From positions 8,370,001-8,434,000 of the forward strand of contig NZ_JANADK010000001.1 in assembly GCF_024199795.1 (NCBI RefSeq): DNA of 64,000 nucleotides, given 5' to 3'. Every line of letters begins with the position of its first letter. Position 1 is the first letter of the stretch. The position numbers were made by a program, and so were the translations under genes. Under the pieces are notes generated by a model. The model was not told the DNA's origin. It searched no databases and was given only the letters and a program-made list of their open reading frames with translations. This DNA comes from Bradyrhizobium sp. CCGB01 (GTDB taxonomy: Bacteria; Pseudomonadota; Alphaproteobacteria; Rhizobiales; Xanthobacteraceae). This document shows, one piece after another, positions 1-8,036 of the stretch.

Positions 1-375
1 CATGTCATTGCCGGGATCGCCATTGGCGACGTTGCCGCCGATCGTGCCGCGGTAGCGCACCTGCGGGTCAGCGATCAGCAGCGCCGTCTCGTGCAGGATC
101 GGCGCGGATTTGGCAATCTCGTCGGAGGCCAGCAGGTCATGCTGGGTGGTCATCGCGCCGATGACGAGATTGTCGCCGTCGCGGCGGATGCCTTTCAGGG
201 CGGCAATGCCGTGCAGGTCGATCAGGTGGGCAGGGGTCGCGAGCCGAAGCTTCATCATCGGCACCAGGCTGTGCCCGCCGGCCAATGGCCGCGCATCCTC
301 CCCGAGATCGGTCAAGAGTTTGACGGCATCGGCAATGCTCGCCGGCCGGTGATAGTTGAATGAGCCCGGGATCAT
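1..375 (-). CDS. coxM: CO dehydrogenase/xanthine dehydrogenase-family FAD-binding subunit, CoxM-like (3' part outside window)
   Basis: Only the first 125 residues are in the window. The protein starts MIPGSFNYHRPAS and shows the two FAD-contact motifs of the medium subunit of molybdenum hydroxylases: AGGHS at about residues 32-36 and TIGGN at about 111-115. In the family this subunit passes electrons between the FeS subunit and the quinone pool or another acceptor. The gene just upstream on the same strand is an MHYT-LytTR regulator like CoxC, which matches the coxC-coxM order of the Oligotropha cox cluster, so a CO-dehydrogenase-type enzyme is likely. Substrate cannot be settled here because the large subunit lies beyond the edge. 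Confidence 0.85.
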   Translation of the reverse strand, partial: MIPGSFNYHRPASIADAVKLLTDLGEDARPLAGGHSLVPMMKLRLATPAHLIDLHGIAALKGIRRDGDNLVIGAMTTQHDLLASDEIAKSAPILHETALLIADPQVRYRGTIGGNVANGDPGNDM

Positions 376-547
376 CGTCTCCTCCCACAATCGTCCTTGG
401 CGCTGACGGCGCGGACGTCGACGGGACGGTCTCTCCGAGTGGGGCTGGCCGCAATCGTTCGGGCACAAAACAGCGGATTTCGCACGAGTTGCGGCCCAGA
501 ACGCACGAATTGCGTCAGGGTCCGCGACGTATGGCGCTCTTCTTCCT

Positions 548-563
548 CCCCGCAAGGGCGGGG
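548..563. repeat. short inverted repeat
   Basis: CCCCGC and GCGGGG are separated by AAGG just downstream of the MHYT-LytTR gene. The sequence resembles half of the longer 'CCCTCTCCC' palindromic elements at 7.2 and 12.1 kb. Whether it terminates transcription is unclear, since no T-run follows. Confidence 0.4.
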
Positions 564-594
564 CGAGGGAGTGACAGAGCTCGTTTCTCTGACT

Positions 595-1821
595 TTACGC
601 GTGCCGCCTGTTCGCCAACCCGAGCCTCGCCTTCACCTCGGCGATCTTGGCCCGACTCACCGGCACCCGGTGCGGCAACGGCCCGTCGAGCTCGAGCACC
701 GCGGCGTCGCCTTCCTTGCGAACGAGCGCGACATGGGAGATCGCGACGATGTGGCTGCGGTGCACCCGGAGGAACAACGAGGGATCGAGCTGCGCCTCCG
801 CTTCCGAGATCGACCACGGGCACATCCGTTCGCGGGTGCCGTCATGGACCCGGGTGTAATGCGCATCCGCCCGAACGCTGCGCACATTAGCCGTGTCGAT
901 GAAATGCGTGCCGTCAGCGCTTTCGACCGGCAGGCGTGGCGCCGGCGCGCGGGGCGGCTGGCCAAGGCCGCCAAGCGGTGCAGGCATCGGCCGCGGCGAA
1001 GCGGCCGCCTGACCAATCGGCTCCGGCGCGACGGGCGGCGAGATCGGATCGACCACCATCGCAGCAGTCACCTGCCGACGCGGATCCGGCACCAGCGACA
1101 ACAGAAAGCCGGCGGCGATCACAAAGCACAGCACGGCAACGACGATCGATAAAATTTGCTGCGACGCGGCAAGACTGCCGCCGAGATGGTGATGCCCCTC
1201 CCCCGTCAGCGGCTCGAAATGCATGCCGAGCATCGCCGTATAATGCATGCCGGAGACTGCGACGCCGAAGGCGATCGAGCTCACGATCAGGCGAAAACCT
1301 TCCTGCTGCGCCAGGAAGGCGCGCAAGCCGCCGTAGGCGGTAACGACTGCGACCAGGACCGACAGCAGCACCATCGTCCGGTCGTGTGCGATGCCGAAGG
1401 GGCCGGCGAGGCCATGGATCCCGACATAATGCATGCTGGCGATGCCGACGCCGAGCAAAACGGCCGACGATGCCACCCGCTTCAATGACGGTTCACCGAT
1501 CGACACGAAGAACAGGGAGATGCCAACCACCAGCGCGCAGATCAGGAAGGAGATGATGGTGGGAAGGACCAGATAAACCGTGTCTGGTGGCAGCGGCGCG
1601 GCCAGCATGCCGACGAAATGCATGGTCCAGATGCCGACGGCCAGAAATGCTGCCGCACCCGCGAGCAATACGCGGTTATTGACGCCCGGCGTGTTGCGGA
1701 TGCGAGCCGCAAGTGCAAAGCCGGTATAGCCACCCAGGCTCGCGATCGCCACAGAGAGCGCGACGAGATAGGGATCGTGTCCTTCGAACATGATCTTGCC
1801 GGCCGCCCGTCTCCACGGCAC
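595..1821 (-). CDS. MHYT sensor / LytTR DNA-binding regulator (CoxC/CoxH-like)
   Basis: The 408-residue protein has an N-terminal integral-membrane MHYT domain with the three repeats visible as MHFV (67-70), MHYV (130-133) and MHYT (192-195). A proline/alanine linker follows, then a C-terminal LytTR DNA-binding domain (about 300-400). In the family the MHYT histidines and methionines are thought to bind a metal and sense a diatomic gas. CoxC and CoxH of the CO-oxidation cluster of Oligotropha have this same architecture. The GTG start at 1821 has GGGAGG five bases upstream; an ATG at 1791 (MFEGHDPY) is the alternative but lacks a clear ribosome site. The CoxM-like gene follows after 219 bases, so it is the likely target. 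Confidence 0.85.
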   Translation of the reverse strand: MPWRRAAGKIMFEGHDPYLVALSVAIASLGGYTGFALAARIRNTPGVNNRVLLAGAAAFLAVGIWTMHFVGMLAAPLPPDTVYLVLPTIISFLICALVVGISLFFVSIGEPSLKRVASSAVLLGVGIASMHYVGIHGLAGPFGIAHDRTMVLLSVLVAVVTAYGGLRAFLAQQEGFRLIVSSIAFGVAVSGMHYTAMLGMHFEPLTGEGHHHLGGSLAASQQILSIVVAVLCFVIAAGFLLSLVPDPRRQVTAAMVVDPISPPVAPEPIGQAAASPRPMPAPLGGLGQPPRAPAPRLPVESADGTHFIDTANVRSVRADAHYTRVHDGTRERMCPWSISEAEAQLDPSLFLRVHRSHIVAISHVALVRKEGDAAVLELDGPLPHRVPVSRAKIAEVKARLGLANRRHA

Positions 1822-1891
1822 GGCCTCCTCCCGCCGCCGACTTTATAGGGACGGCGGCGGGATTGACAATCAGCGGCGTGTGACGGTGCCG

Positions 1892-2461
1892 CTACACGAT
1901 CCCCGCCGCGACCTGGCCGCGCAGGCGCTCCAGGCCTAGCAATGTCTCCGCGCAGGCTGCCGCGACCTCGACGCCCTTGATCGCAAAATGCCTGCGGAAG
2001 AAGTCGTAATGCACCTCGGTCTCGTGGAATTGCTGCGGCGTCAGCACGGCGGAGAACACCGGCACTTCGGTACGCAGCTGCACGTCCATCAGCGCCTTGA
2101 TCACGGTGTCGGCGACGAACTCATGGCGGTAGATGCCGCCATCGACGACGAGGCCGGCCGCGACGATCGCGGTGTAGCGCCGCGTCTTGGCGAGGATCTG
2201 CGCATGCAGCGGGATCTCGAACGAGCCCGGCACCTCGAACACGTCGACATGATTGAGGTGACGCGCTGCCGCCTCCTTCACGAAGGCGATGCGGGCCTCC
2301 TCGACCACGTCGTGGTGCCAGCAAGCCTGCACGAAGGCCACCCGCTGCGGCTTCGCGAAGCGCGGATGCTCGGGCACCGGATCCTGCGGAACCGGCGGCG
2401 GTGTCTGGGAAGTTTCGGCTTTTGAAGTTTGGACTTGGGGATCTTGCAACATCTGATTCAT
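1892..2461 (-). CDS. ribH: 6,7-dimethyl-8-ribityllumazine synthase, type II (RibH2-like)
   Basis: This enzyme makes the riboflavin precursor lumazine from 5-amino-6-ribitylaminouracil and dihydroxybutanone phosphate. The core begins near residue 40 (RVAFVQACWH) and carries the family signature FEVPGSFEIP (about 83-92) and the VVDGGIYRHEFVAD stretch around the catalytic His. The protein has 189 residues; a proline-rich N-terminal tail of about 38 residues makes it longer than usual. The Trp in place of the usual small residue after the first strand, and the isolated position away from ribD/ribE, fit the second lumazine synthase of Rhizobiales. The ATG has GAAGGA in front, and an FMN riboswitch lies upstream. 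Confidence 0.93.
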   Translation of the reverse strand: MNQMLQDPQVQTSKAETSQTPPPVPQDPVPEHPRFAKPQRVAFVQACWHHDVVEEARIAFVKEAAARHLNHVDVFEVPGSFEIPLHAQILAKTRRYTAIVAAGLVVDGGIYRHEFVADTVIKALMDVQLRTEVPVFSAVLTPQQFHETEVHYDFFRRHFAIKGVEVAAACAETLLGLERLRGQVAAGIV

Positions 2462-2536
2462 GGCTTTCCTTCAAAGGACCAGAATCAGGGCACACGGAAC
2501 GACAAACAGCCGCATCTTGCGATGCGTCTGCCACCG

Positions 2537-2712
2537 ACCGTTCTCTTTCATCCGGACTTTAACCGTCGGCTTCGGAGTTGCACCGAATCTGCTGACCCTT
2601 CCCTTCGGCGAAAATCCTTTTCAGGAAATTCCTAGGGGAAGGCGCTCGCGGGCTTAGGCCTTTCGGCCCTTACCGCCGGTGGGGACTTTCACCCCGCCCT
2701 GAGAACATCGGC
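2537..2712 (-). promoter_or_regulatory. FMN riboswitch (RFN element) controlling ribH
   Basis: Read on the minus strand, the conserved RFN blocks appear in order: AGGGCGGGGTGAAAGTCCCC, ACCGGCGGTAAG, a variable stem containing GGCCGAAAGGCC, then TTCGGTGCAACTCCGAAGCC and GACGGTTAAAGTCCGGATGA. These are the textbook FMN aptamer sequences. About 75 bases separate the aptamer from the ribH start. That stretch contains a CGCATC/GATGCG hairpin (2511-2526) with no strong T-run, so control of translation initiation seems likelier than termination. Confidence 0.95.
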
Positions 2713-2739
2713 CGCTCGGGATTGAGCGACCTGACAGGA

Positions 2740-2769
2740 AATATGACGCCGGTTCGGGGCCGCAGCAAG
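2740..2769 (-). promoter_or_regulatory. possible promoter of the riboswitch-ribH transcript
   Basis: On the minus strand CTTGCT and CATATT are spaced 18 bases apart, about 28 bases upstream of the aptamer. Both resemble housekeeping -35/-10 boxes loosely. The call rests mainly on position. Confidence 0.3.
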
Positions 2770-3131
2770 CGCGTTCCGCATGAAAAACCGCATGGTCCCA
2801 TGCCGACCTGGAGGTCCTCAGGCGGTCCGCCCTCGCGCGGCGGAATAAGGGCAGGCGCGCGTCCGCCGAATCCGATTCCGGTTTGTTCTATTCGTTAAGA
2901 ATTGTGGCGGAGATCAGCTGTGGACGAACGAGTCCTGGCTTGTGGACGGACTCGGGACCCGGTTGCGCAGATTCCGCAAATCACATCACTTGATCCGCGA
3001 CAGGCCCGCGCTGATCCGAAGGGCTCGCAAGAGCGACTCTGAGGATCGCGGTTGCGACATTTTAGGGAGCGCGCGCCGGACCCAACCACGTGCGTATCAA
3101 AGACAACAAGAAGGCAAGAGGTCGAGACGGC
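2770..3131. other. intergenic stretch with no supported gene
   Basis: This stretch between the divergent ribH leader and the YbjN gene should hold the promoter of the latter. Reading frames through it show no recognisable protein and no convincing ribosome sites. Confidence 0.5.
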
Positions 3132-3632
3132 ATGTCCCTGCTCGAAGGCGCTATCGATTCCAAAAGCCATCCGCTCGCGGTGGTCGAGGATATCGCTGCC
3201 AGCAACAACTGGCCGTTCGAACGCTCCGGCGAAGACGAACTCACCATTGTCTCCAAGGGACAATGGACCGACTACCAGATTTCCTTCACCTGGATGGGTG
3301 AGATCGAGGCGCTGCATCTGGCCTGCGCGTTCGACATGAAGATTCCGCCGGCCCGGCGGGGTGAGGTGCAGCGGCTCGTCGCCGCGGTCAACGAGCAATT
3401 GTGGGTCGGCCATTTCGACCTCTGGACCAACACCGGCATGGTCATGCACCGTCAGGCCCTGGTGCTGCCGGGTGGCCTCACCGCCTCGACCGCGCAATGC
3501 GAAGCCATGCTCGCCGGCGCGATCCACGCCTGCGAACGCTACTTTCCGGCGTTCCAGTTCGTGGTGTGGGCGGGCAAGACCACCGCGCAGGCGATGGACG
3601 CGGCGATGTTCGACACGGTGGGAGAGGCGTAA
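3132..3632 (+). CDS. YbjN domain-containing protein
   Basis: The protein has 166 residues from MSLLEGAIDS and spans a single YbjN domain, a type III secretion chaperone-like fold annotated as a sensory transduction regulator whose biochemical role is not settled. A GTG at 3090 would add 14 basic residues (MRIKDNKKARGRDG), but the internal ATG matches the usual N-terminus. proC follows on the same strand after a palindromic repeat, an association common in this group. Function beyond the family name is not visible. Confidence 0.8.
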   Translation: MSLLEGAIDSKSHPLAVVEDIAASNNWPFERSGEDELTIVSKGQWTDYQISFTWMGEIEALHLACAFDMKIPPARRGEVQRLVAAVNEQLWVGHFDLWTNTGMVMHRQALVLPGGLTASTAQCEAMLAGAIHACERYFPAFQFVVWAGKTTAQAMDAAMFDTVGEA

Positions 3633-3671
3633 GGCTCGCCGAGGATAGCGGGGGAGCCGCGACTCCCTTCT

Positions 3672-3808
3672 CTGTCGTCCCGGGCAAGCGAAGCGCAAAT
3701 CCGGGACCCATACCGCGTGTATTCGCCTGTGGCACGCGGCTTGTTGCCCCCTCCTCGATCCACTAGAACCCCCTGTGGTTATGGGTCCCTGCGTTCGCAG
3801 GGACGACA
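3672..3808. repeat. dispersed palindromic element (GTCGTCCC...GGGACGAC family)
   Basis: The two arms TGTCGTCCCGGGCAAGCG and CTGCGTTCGCAGGGACGACA are inverted relative to each other across a variable middle. A second member lies at 5186-5320. The element is between genes and ends about a dozen bases before proC. Confidence 0.75.
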
Positions 3809-3820
3809 CCTTTTGCTTGG

Positions 3821-4657
3821 GTGATCACAGTGGCAGACAACAGCACTCTCAAAAACATCTCCGGCACCATCCTGCTCGCCGGCGCCGGCAAGATGGGCGG
3901 CGCGATGCTGACCGGATGGCTGGCCGGCGGGCTCGACCCGCGCCGCGTCGCGGTGGTCGATCCGTTCATCTCGCCCGAGATCACCGCGCTTGCGGCCAAG
4001 GGCGTTGCGCTCAATCCCGACGTGAAGGCGGCAGGCTTTGTCGAGACCATGGTCGTCGCGGTGAAGCCGCAGATGTTCCGCGAGGCCGGCGCGAAGCTGA
4101 AAGCGTTCGTCTCGGAGAAGACCTCGGTGGTCTCGATCATGGCGGGAACCACGATCGCATCGCTGCAGGACGTCTGCGGCGGCGCCGTCGTGCGCGCGAT
4201 GCCGAACACGCCGGCCGCGATCGGCCGCGGCATCACGGTGGCCGTCGCGGCGAACAATGTCAGCACCACGCAGCGCGCGGTGGCCGATGCGCTGCTGCGC
4301 GCCACCGGTTCGGTCGAATGGGTCGACGACGAAAGCCTGATGGACGCGGTCACCGCGGTGTCCGGCTCGGGCCCGGCCTATGTGTTCCTGCTGGCCGAAG
4401 AGCTCGCGCGCGCCGGCGTCGAGGCCGGATTGCCCGAGGCGCTGGCGACGAAGCTCGCGCGCGAAACCGTCGCGGGCTCGGGCGAGCTGCTGCACCAGTC
4501 GGATCTTCCTTCCAGCACGCTGCGCCAGAACGTCACCTCGCCCGGCGGCACCACGGCCGCTGCACTCGGCGTGCTGATGGGCGAGCCCGGCCTGCGCGAT
4601 CTCATGATCCGCGCGATCGCGGCGGCGACGACGCGGTCGAAGGAATTGGCGAAGTAA
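3821..4657 (+). CDS. proC: pyrroline-5-carboxylate reductase
   Basis: ProC reduces 1-pyrroline-5-carboxylate to proline with NAD(P)H in the cytoplasm, the last step of proline synthesis. A Rossmann motif AGAGKMGG sits near residue 20, and the C-terminal signature region includes AVSGSGPAYVF (about 182-192) and the segment around TSPGGTTAAAL. Length (278) is normal. The start is a GTG at 3821; a second in-frame GTG at 3830 is equally possible since neither has a strong ribosome site. Confidence 0.93.
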   Translation: MITVADNSTLKNISGTILLAGAGKMGGAMLTGWLAGGLDPRRVAVVDPFISPEITALAAKGVALNPDVKAAGFVETMVVAVKPQMFREAGAKLKAFVSEKTSVVSIMAGTTIASLQDVCGGAVVRAMPNTPAAIGRGITVAVAANNVSTTQRAVADALLRATGSVEWVDDESLMDAVTAVSGSGPAYVFLLAEELARAGVEAGLPEALATKLARETVAGSGELLHQSDLPSSTLRQNVTSPGGTTAAALGVLMGEPGLRDLMIRAIAAATTRSKELAK

Positions 4658-4672
4658 GGAAGTAAGACGGTG

Positions 4673-4769
4673 TCGTAGGGTGGGCAAAGCGAAGCGTGCC
4701 CACCATTTCAATCGCGGCCTCAGAAGCGATGGTGGGCACGGCGCGTTGCGCCTTTGCCCACCCTACGGT
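4673..4769. repeat. dispersed palindromic element (TAGGGTGGGCAAA family)
   Basis: TCGTAGGGTGGGCAAAGCG and CGCCTTTGCCCACCCTACGG form the two arms. Related copies lie at 62347-62439 and 62846-62936. The right arm supplies the stop codon of the thioesterase gene on the minus strand, so the element has moved against or into that 3' end. Confidence 0.8.
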
Positions 4770-5167
4770 TTCGAGCCAGCCCCCAGCCGCTTGTTGAACA
4801 TCTCGACATTGACGAGCCCGCGCGCGTGGCGGCCCTCGCCGAGCCTGCGCGTGCCCTCGAACGCCTCGACCTCGAAGCGGATGACCCGGCGCTCGACTGC
4901 GACCACCTTCGCAGTGGTCCGCACCGTCGCACCGACAAGGGCGGCTGCGAGATGGCGGATGTCGACCTCGGTACCGACCGTGACCCAGCCCGGCTGAAGC
5001 GCGGCGCGGATCGCATCGCCCGACGTCATCTCCATTTCCAGGATCATCATCGGCGTCGCATAGACCATCGGCATGCCAGGCACGAAATGCCCGACCGTGC
5101 GCTCCACCGGGACCACCAGCGTGCGCTCGGCGCTCATGCCGACCTTGATGAAGTCGCGTGCGTCCAT
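4763..5167 (-). CDS. thioesterase family protein (hot-dog fold, FlK-like)
   Basis: The 134-residue protein starts MDARDFIKVGMS. It has the hot-dog pattern of the fluoroacetyl-CoA thioesterase-like group: VGHFVPGMPMVYATPMM near residues 24-40, the long helix through MEMTSGDAIRAAL, and the AALVGATVRTTAKV strand. Members of this group hydrolyse various acyl-CoAs, and the substrate cannot be read from sequence. Upstream in-frame ATGs exist only inside the neighbouring repeat and are not credible. Genes on either side are unrelated in function. Confidence 0.8.
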   Translation of the reverse strand: MDARDFIKVGMSAERTLVVPVERTVGHFVPGMPMVYATPMMILEMEMTSGDAIRAALQPGWVTVGTEVDIRHLAAALVGATVRTTAKVVAVERRVIRFEVEAFEGTRRLGEGRHARGLVNVEMFNKRLGAGSKP

Positions 5168-5185
5168 GGGGCACTCAAACTCCGC

Positions 5186-5320
5186 TGTCGTCCCGGACAA
5201 GCGAAGCGCAGATCCGGGACCCATAACCACAGGACGTCGTGATTACGGGGACTCGGAGTAATCACTTCGCCAGATAACCACTTCCTGTAGTTATGGGTCC
5301 CCGCTTTCGCGGGGACGACA
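5186..5320. repeat. dispersed palindromic element (GTCGTCCC...GGGACGAC family)
   Basis: TGTCGTCCCGGACAAGCG and GGGTCCCCGCTTTCGCGGGG then ACGACA form the arms, as in the copy at 3672-3808. The copy sits just upstream of the thioesterase start. Confidence 0.8.
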
Positions 5321-5345
5321 GTTGTATTCGCCGCTACAGAGTTGC

Positions 5346-5549
5346 CTACTTCTTCGCAGCCGCCGCGCGCTCCACGAAGGTCTTGCCGCCCTTCATCTTG
5401 TGGCGGAGCGGGGCTTCGTTGATCTGGATGACGACGGCATCGGCGTCGACGCCGAGATTCTTCACCAGCGCCTGCGTGATGTCGCGCATCATGCCGGCTT
5501 TCTGCTCGTCGGTGCGGCCCTCGGCCATGCTGATGGTGATCTCAGGCAT
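5346..5549 (-). CDS. 4-oxalocrotonate tautomerase family protein
   Basis: The 67-residue protein begins MPEITISMAEGR, placing the catalytic amino-terminal Pro of the tautomerase family directly after the initiator Met. The C-terminal half (VVIQINEAPLRHKMKGGKTF) fits a tautomerase subunit. Such enzymes convert enol and keto acids as small oligomers; the physiological substrate is not evident from context. A longer reading frame to 5621 lacks the exposed proline and is rejected. Confidence 0.85.
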   Translation of the reverse strand: MPEITISMAEGRTDEQKAGMMRDITQALVKNLGVDADAVVIQINEAPLRHKMKGGKTFVERAAAAKK

Positions 5550-5608
5550 CGTCTTCTCCCTTGCGGCCGAACACCGGCCATTGACGGTCGCCATCAAACA
5601 GGACGTGG

Positions 5609-5631
5609 ATGCCCGGGACAAGCCCGGGCAT
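5609..5631. repeat. short palindrome (ATGCCCGGG...CCCGGGCAT)
   Basis: A perfect 9-bp inverted repeat with loop ACAAG lies just past the hisS stop codon. The identical palindrome occurs at 28624-28646, so this is a member of a dispersed family. It could also act as a transcript end for hisS. Confidence 0.6.
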
Positions 5632-5649
5632 GAGGCGATGCGCGAATAG

Positions 5650-7170
5650 CTAGCCCCAGCTCACGTCATGGCGGCCCAGGACCTCGCGCACCCTTGCGAC
5701 GAGGTCGGCTTCGCTGCACGAGAACTGCGCTGGCCGCGTCTCGCGCCATTCCTGGTTGGAGGCGATCGCGGCGGCGGCCTTGGCGCCTTCGATCAGATCC
5801 TTGATCTGCAGCTCGCCGCGCGCCTTTTCGTCCGAGCCCTGGATGATCACGCAAGGTGAGTTGCGGCGGTCGGCGTATTTGAGCTGGTTGCCCATGTTCT
5901 TGGGATTGCCGAGATAGAGCTCGGCACGGATGCCGGCGGTGCGCAGCGACGCGACCATCTTCTGATAGTCGGCGACGCGATCGCGGTCGAACACGGTGAC
6001 GACGACGGGGCCAAATTCGGGCCGCGTGTCGAGCTTGCCGAGCAGGGTCAGCGCGGCCTGCAGCCGCGACACGCCGATCGAGAATCCGGTTGCCGGCACC
6101 GGCTCGCCGCGGAAGCGCGAGACGAGGCCGTCGTAGCGCCCGCCGCCGCCGACCGAGCCGAACCGCACGGGGCGGCCCTTCTCGTCCTTGGTCTCGAGCA
6201 GGAGCTCAACCTCGTAGACGGGGCCGGTGTAATATTCGAGGCCGCGCACGACGGACGGATCGATCTTGATGCGGTCCGCACCGTAACCCGACGCCGTCAC
6301 CAGCTTGGCGATCTCTTCCAGCTCGCTCACGCCGGCCTGACCGACCTCGCTTTTGGCAAGGTAGGTCTCCGCCGCGGCGATGGCCTCTTTCCAATCCTCG
6401 CGCGGCTTGGTGATGGCGAGAACGACGTCAGCCTCGGCCGCGCTCAGATTGGCGCCCTTCGTGAAGTCGCCCTTGCCCTCTTCGCCGCCGTCCCATCGTC
6501 CGGGGCCGAGCAGTTTGCGCACTTCGTCGGCGGAAAACTTGTCGAGCTTGTCGATGGCGCGCAGCACGGTCAGTCTGCGTCCCGCGTTCTCGTCACCGCC
6601 GAGCCCGATGGCTTCCAGAACGCCGTCGAGCACTTTTCGGTTGTTGACCTTCACGACATAGGAGCCGCGCGCAATGCCGAGCGCCTCCATCGTGTCCGCG
6701 GCCATCATGCAGATCTCGGCATCCGCCGCCGGCGTCGCCGAGCCGACCGTGTCGGCGTCGAACTGCATGAACTGGCGGAAGCGGCCAGGGCCGGGCTTCT
6801 CGTTGCGGAACACGTAGCCGACGCGGTAGCTGCGGTAGGGCAGGACCAGGCCATCGGTGCCGTATCGCTCGCCGACATAGCGGGCGAGCGGCGCGGTCAG
6901 ATCGTAGCGCAAGCTGATCCACTGCTCGTCATCGTCCTGGAACGAGAACACGCCCTCGTTCGGGCGATCCTGGTCGGGCAGGAACTTGCCGAGCGCGTCG
7001 GTGTATTCCATCGCCGGCGTTTCCACGGGCTCGAAGCCGTAGAGCTCGTAGACGGCGCGGATCTTCTCGACCATCTCGCGCGTCGCCCGGATCGCGGCAG
7101 GGTCGCGATCCTCGAGCCCGCGCGGCAGGCGCGCCTTCAGTTTCTGGGATTTTTTGGGTTTCTCGGCCAT
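5650..7170 (-). CDS. hisS: histidyl-tRNA synthetase
   Basis: HisRS charges tRNA-His in the cytoplasm. The 506-residue class II enzyme shows [12 protein letters not shown] (motif 2 region), the histidine-binding loop [13 protein letters not shown] (about 310-322), a glycine-rich [11 protein letters not shown], and [10 protein letters not shown] as motif 3. The C-terminal anticodon domain follows. The protein is somewhat longer than the E. coli enzyme, with an extended region around residues 185-290 that is usual in alphaproteobacteria. The start has a basic leader [18 protein letters not shown]. Confidence 0.95.
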   Translation of the reverse strand: MAEKPKKSQKLKARLPRGLEDRDPAAIRATREMVEKIRAVYELYGFEPVETPAMEYTDALGKFLPDQDRPNEGVFSFQDDDEQWISLRYDLTAPLARYVGERYGTDGLVLPYRSYRVGYVFRNEKPGPGRFRQFMQFDADTVGSATPAADAEICMMAADTMEALGIARGSYVVKVNNRKVLDGVLEAIGLGGDENAGRRLTVLRAIDKLDKFSADEVRKLLGPGRWDGGEEGKGDFTKGANLSAAEADVVLAITKPREDWKEAIAAAETYLAKSEVGQAGVSELEEIAKLVTASGYGADRIKIDPSVVRGLEYYTGPVYEVELLLETKDEKGRPVRFGSVGGGGRYDGLVSRFRGEPVPATGFSIGVSRLQAALTLLGKLDTRPEFGPVVVTVFDRDRVADYQKMVASLRTAGIRAELYLGNPKNMGNQLKYADRRNSPCVIIQGSDEKARGELQIKDLIEGAKAAAAIASNQEWRETRPAQFSCSEADLVARVREVLGRHDVSWG

Positions 7171-7215
7171 CCGCGGCGTTTACCAGCCGGGGCGCGGTGC
7201 GGCAACCGCTGGCTT

Positions 7216-7363
7216 TTTCCCTCTCCCCCTGTGGGAGAGGGTGGCTCGCGAAGCGAGACGGGTGAGGGGTTCTATCCGCGAGCACAATCGCGAGAGAATC
7301 CCCCGTGGAAACAACCCCTCATCCGGCGCTTCGCGCCACCTTCTCCCGCAAGGGGAGAAGGGA
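7216..7363. repeat. dispersed palindromic element (CCCTCTCCC...GGGAGAAGG family)
   Basis: The outer arms (CCCTCTCCCCCTGTGGGAGA and TCTCCCGCAAGGGGAGAAGG) and the internal GGGTGAGGGGT and ACCCCTCATCCGGCGCTTCG blocks are shared with the element at 12145-12301. It lies between hisS and a DUF2314 gene. Confidence 0.85.
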
Positions 7364-7373
7364 AGAGAGCCGT

Positions 7374-7898
7374 TTACGGCTGCTCCATCCGGGCCCGGAG
7401 GGCATCGGCGTCCGCCTTCGGCAGCGACTTCAGCGTCGGCTTGATGGTTTCGCCGCCGACGATCTTGCCGTTGCGCATGAACATCCAGTCGGAAATGTCG
7501 ACTTCGCTGAACTTGACCTCGTCGCCGGCATGTTTGCCGGGCAGATCGCGCGGCTGGTTGGCGAAGAGCCCGGAATAGGTGCCGTTGGGGAGTCTCTTCA
7601 CCTCGGCGATCCAGATGTGCTCGCCGCCCCGGTGGGTATGAAAGCGCACTTTGAGGGAATGCCCGGCTTCCGACGGCTTGGGCGATTCATAGGAGGCCCA
7701 GAAAGTAGGGAGCGTACCGCGGGCGCGCGCGATCGCGGTGTTCATTTCGGGATCGGTGGTGCGCACGTCCACGATCGGCGAGCGGTCTTGCGCTACGACC
7801 TCGTGCACGGGGCCGATGGTCAGGATGCCGAAAACGGAGACGCCGGTGATGGCGGCGAGAATGACCCACTTCATGGGTTGGGAAAGTTTGGTTGCCAT
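7374..7898 (-). CDS. exported DUF2314 domain protein
   Basis: The 174-residue protein from MATKLSQPMKWVILAA begins with a single hydrophobic signal or anchor segment (about 9-30). A DUF2314 domain follows (about 55-160), recognisable from HIWIAEVKRLPNGTYSGLFA and GDEVKFSEVDISDWMF. The domain has no assigned biochemical role. Longer in-frame starts run into repeat-like sequence and are less likely. It probably acts in the periplasm. Confidence 0.75.
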   Translation of the reverse strand: MATKLSQPMKWVILAAITGVSVFGILTIGPVHEVVAQDRSPIVDVRTTDPEMNTAIARARGTLPTFWASYESPKPSEAGHSLKVRFHTHRGGEHIWIAEVKRLPNGTYSGLFANQPRDLPGKHAGDEVKFSEVDISDWMFMRNGKIVGGETIKPTLKSLPKADADALRARMEQP

Positions 7899-7990
7899 GT
7901 TCGCGATGTCCAGGATGCTTCGATGTCTCCCGGTTTTGTCGCATGTCGGCAGCAGCACGTTCAGTGCGCAATAGGCCACAAACGTTGCGT

Positions 7991-8022
7991 GTTTCCCCTC
8001 TCCCCCGTGAGAGAGGGGAAAC
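7991..8022. repeat. perfect inverted repeat between ilvE and the DUF2314 gene
   Basis: GTTTCCCCTCTC and GAGAGGGGAAAC form a 12-bp stem with an 8-base loop 15 bases past the ilvE stop. It resembles half of the CCCTCTCCC-family elements and could serve as a transcript-end stem for ilvE, although no T-run follows. Confidence 0.6.
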
Positions 8023-8036
8023 GCTCTCACCAAGTA

